A stretch of 6,326 bases of DNA from Candidatus Lithacetigena glycinireducens. GTDB lineage: Bacteria > Coprothermobacterota > HKB111. Both the position numbers and the translations under genes were made by a program. A model generated the notes under the pieces. The model had not been told where the DNA came from and did no database searches. It saw nothing but the letters and a program-made list of their open reading frames with translations. Shown here piece after piece: positions 5,590 through 6,326 of this stretch; position 1 is the first letter of the stretch; the number at the start of each line of letters is the position of its first letter. The DNA lies in the NCBI GenBank assembly GCA_018725485.1, contig QLUP01000060.1, forward strand, positions 1 to 6,326, in the 5' to 3' direction.

Positions 5590-6326
5590 GTCTCCAGCTA
5601 AACTAAACCTAACTCTGGATATAAAAGGCCTGAGGAAAGATGGTTACCATGAGATAGATTCCCTGGTAGCCCTTATTTCTTTAAGTGATGAAATTGAGAT
5701 TATCCCCGGAGATGCAGGAATAGAATTCATTCCTCCCCTACCTGAAACCAGTTTAAATAAAGACCACAATACCGCTTATTTAGCCTGGGAATTTTTCCGA
5801 GAAAGACTTTCAGAAACAATTAAAATAAGGGTGTATAAAAACATTCCCCTGCAAAGTGGGCTGGGAGGTGGAAGTAGTAATGGAGCGGTGGTTCTACAAG
5901 CCTTAAATAACCTCTCGCAAAATCCCTATACTCAAGAAGAACTCCAAAGTATTGCTTTGAAAATTGGCTCAGATGTCCCGCTTTTCCTCCATAAAGGTAA
6001 TTTTTTTAGAGTGAGAGGTAGAGGGGAGATTGTAGAAGAACTTACTCTTAAACAAAACCTGTACCTTATTGTAATACTGACCGGTATAAAAATTTCCACT
6101 TCTGTCGCTTATCAAACCTGGGATAAGTTTAATATTGATTCTACTGCTTTTACAGAGCAGTTTCTCTCCAGTGGGAGTATTGAACATCTTAGCAGTGCTT
6201 TCTGGGCTGTATTGGATAGAATTTCTCCGAATCTTAGAACTATGAAAGAAATACTTCTATCTATGAGCGCCCCAGTGATAGGAGTTAGTGGTAGTGGTGG
6301 AACTTTATTTTTACCTTTTTATTGCC
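5570..6326 (+). CDS. ispE: 4-diphosphocytidyl-2-C-methyl-D-erythritol kinase (partial, C-terminus cut by window edge)
   Basis: IspE phosphorylates CDP-methylerythritol with ATP in the MEP pathway to isoprenoid precursors. The frame is open from TTG at 5570 to the right edge, 252 codons. GHMP-kinase motifs are in order: SPAKLNLTLD (8-17) with catalytic K11, KDGYHEIDSL (23-32), the ATP-binding glycine loop PLQSGLGGGSSNGAV (93-107), IGSDVPLFLHKG (132-143) with catalytic D135, and the C-terminal GVSGSGGTLF (238-247). Most IspE proteins have 280-300 residues, so about 30-45 are missing. KDGYHEI separates it from homoserine or mevalonate kinases. The start codon is TTG, overlapping the ksgA end by 20 nt, which suggests coupled translation and possibly low expression. 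Adjacency of ksgA and ispE is common in Bacillota, sometimes with small genes between as in Bacillus. Confidence 0.93.
   Translation, partial: MQYPKYRSPAKLNLTLDIKGLRKDGYHEIDSLVALISLSDEIEIIPGDAGIEFIPPLPETSLNKDHNTAYLAWEFFRERLSETIKIRVYKNIPLQSGLGGGSSNGAVVLQALNNLSQNPYTQEELQSIALKIGSDVPLFLHKGNFFRVRGRGEIVEELTLKQNLYLIVILTGIKISTSVAYQTWDKFNIDSTAFTEQFLSSGSIEHLSSAFWAVLDRISPNLRTMKEILLSMSAPVIGVSGSGGTLFLPFYC

Noticed and set aside
5969-6187. Minus-strand open frame of 72 codons
   Set aside because: It is antisense to ispE, whose GHMP motifs continue through the region.

Overview
The window looks like a piece of chromosome from an anaerobic, low-to-moderate GC Bacillota (Clostridia-like) bacterium. The grounds are the strong AGGAGG-type ribosome binding sites, a tRNA with an encoded CCA, a Cys-rich DUF6485-type small protein, Bacillus/Clostridium-like Kbl and Tdh sequences, and adjacent ksgA and ispE. 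The assignment is made by eye and no species is claimed. There are no mobile elements, CRISPR arrays or obvious repeats, and no gene-free stretch longer than 300 bases.

Left part, minus strand (1-1075): a tRNA-Thr(CGU) gene is followed after 5 nt by a cytosolic serine beta-lactamase-like hydrolase that runs off the left edge. A 73-bp AT-rich divergent spacer (1076-1148) probably holds promoters for both directions.

Right part, plus strand (1149-6326): six genes run in one direction. They are a 66-aa Cys-rich DUF6485-like protein, a DapB/Ord-fold NAD(P)-dependent dehydrogenase of unknown substrate, L-threonine 3-dehydrogenase (tdh), glycine C-acetyltransferase (kbl), 16S rRNA dimethyladenosine transferase (ksgA/rsmA) and, cut by the right edge, 4-diphosphocytidyl-2-C-methyl-D-erythritol kinase (ispE). 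The gaps are 52, 15, 63 and 3 bp, then a 20-bp overlap. I see no terminator between them, so a single operon or a set of overlapping transcripts is likely.

Tdh and Kbl together form the classical threonine-to-glycine plus acetyl-CoA route: Tdh oxidises threonine to 2-amino-3-ketobutyrate and Kbl cleaves that with CoA. The upstream dehydrogenase resembles 2,4-diaminopentanoate dehydrogenase (Ord) of clostridial ornithine fermentation, where the product is also an amino-keto acid cleaved with CoA. Its place directly before tdh-kbl suggests a function on a related amino or amino-keto acid, and this is the most interesting open question here. KsgA and IspE are housekeeping genes for ribosome maturation and MEP-pathway isoprenoid synthesis, and they appear translationally coupled to the end of the threonine cassette.
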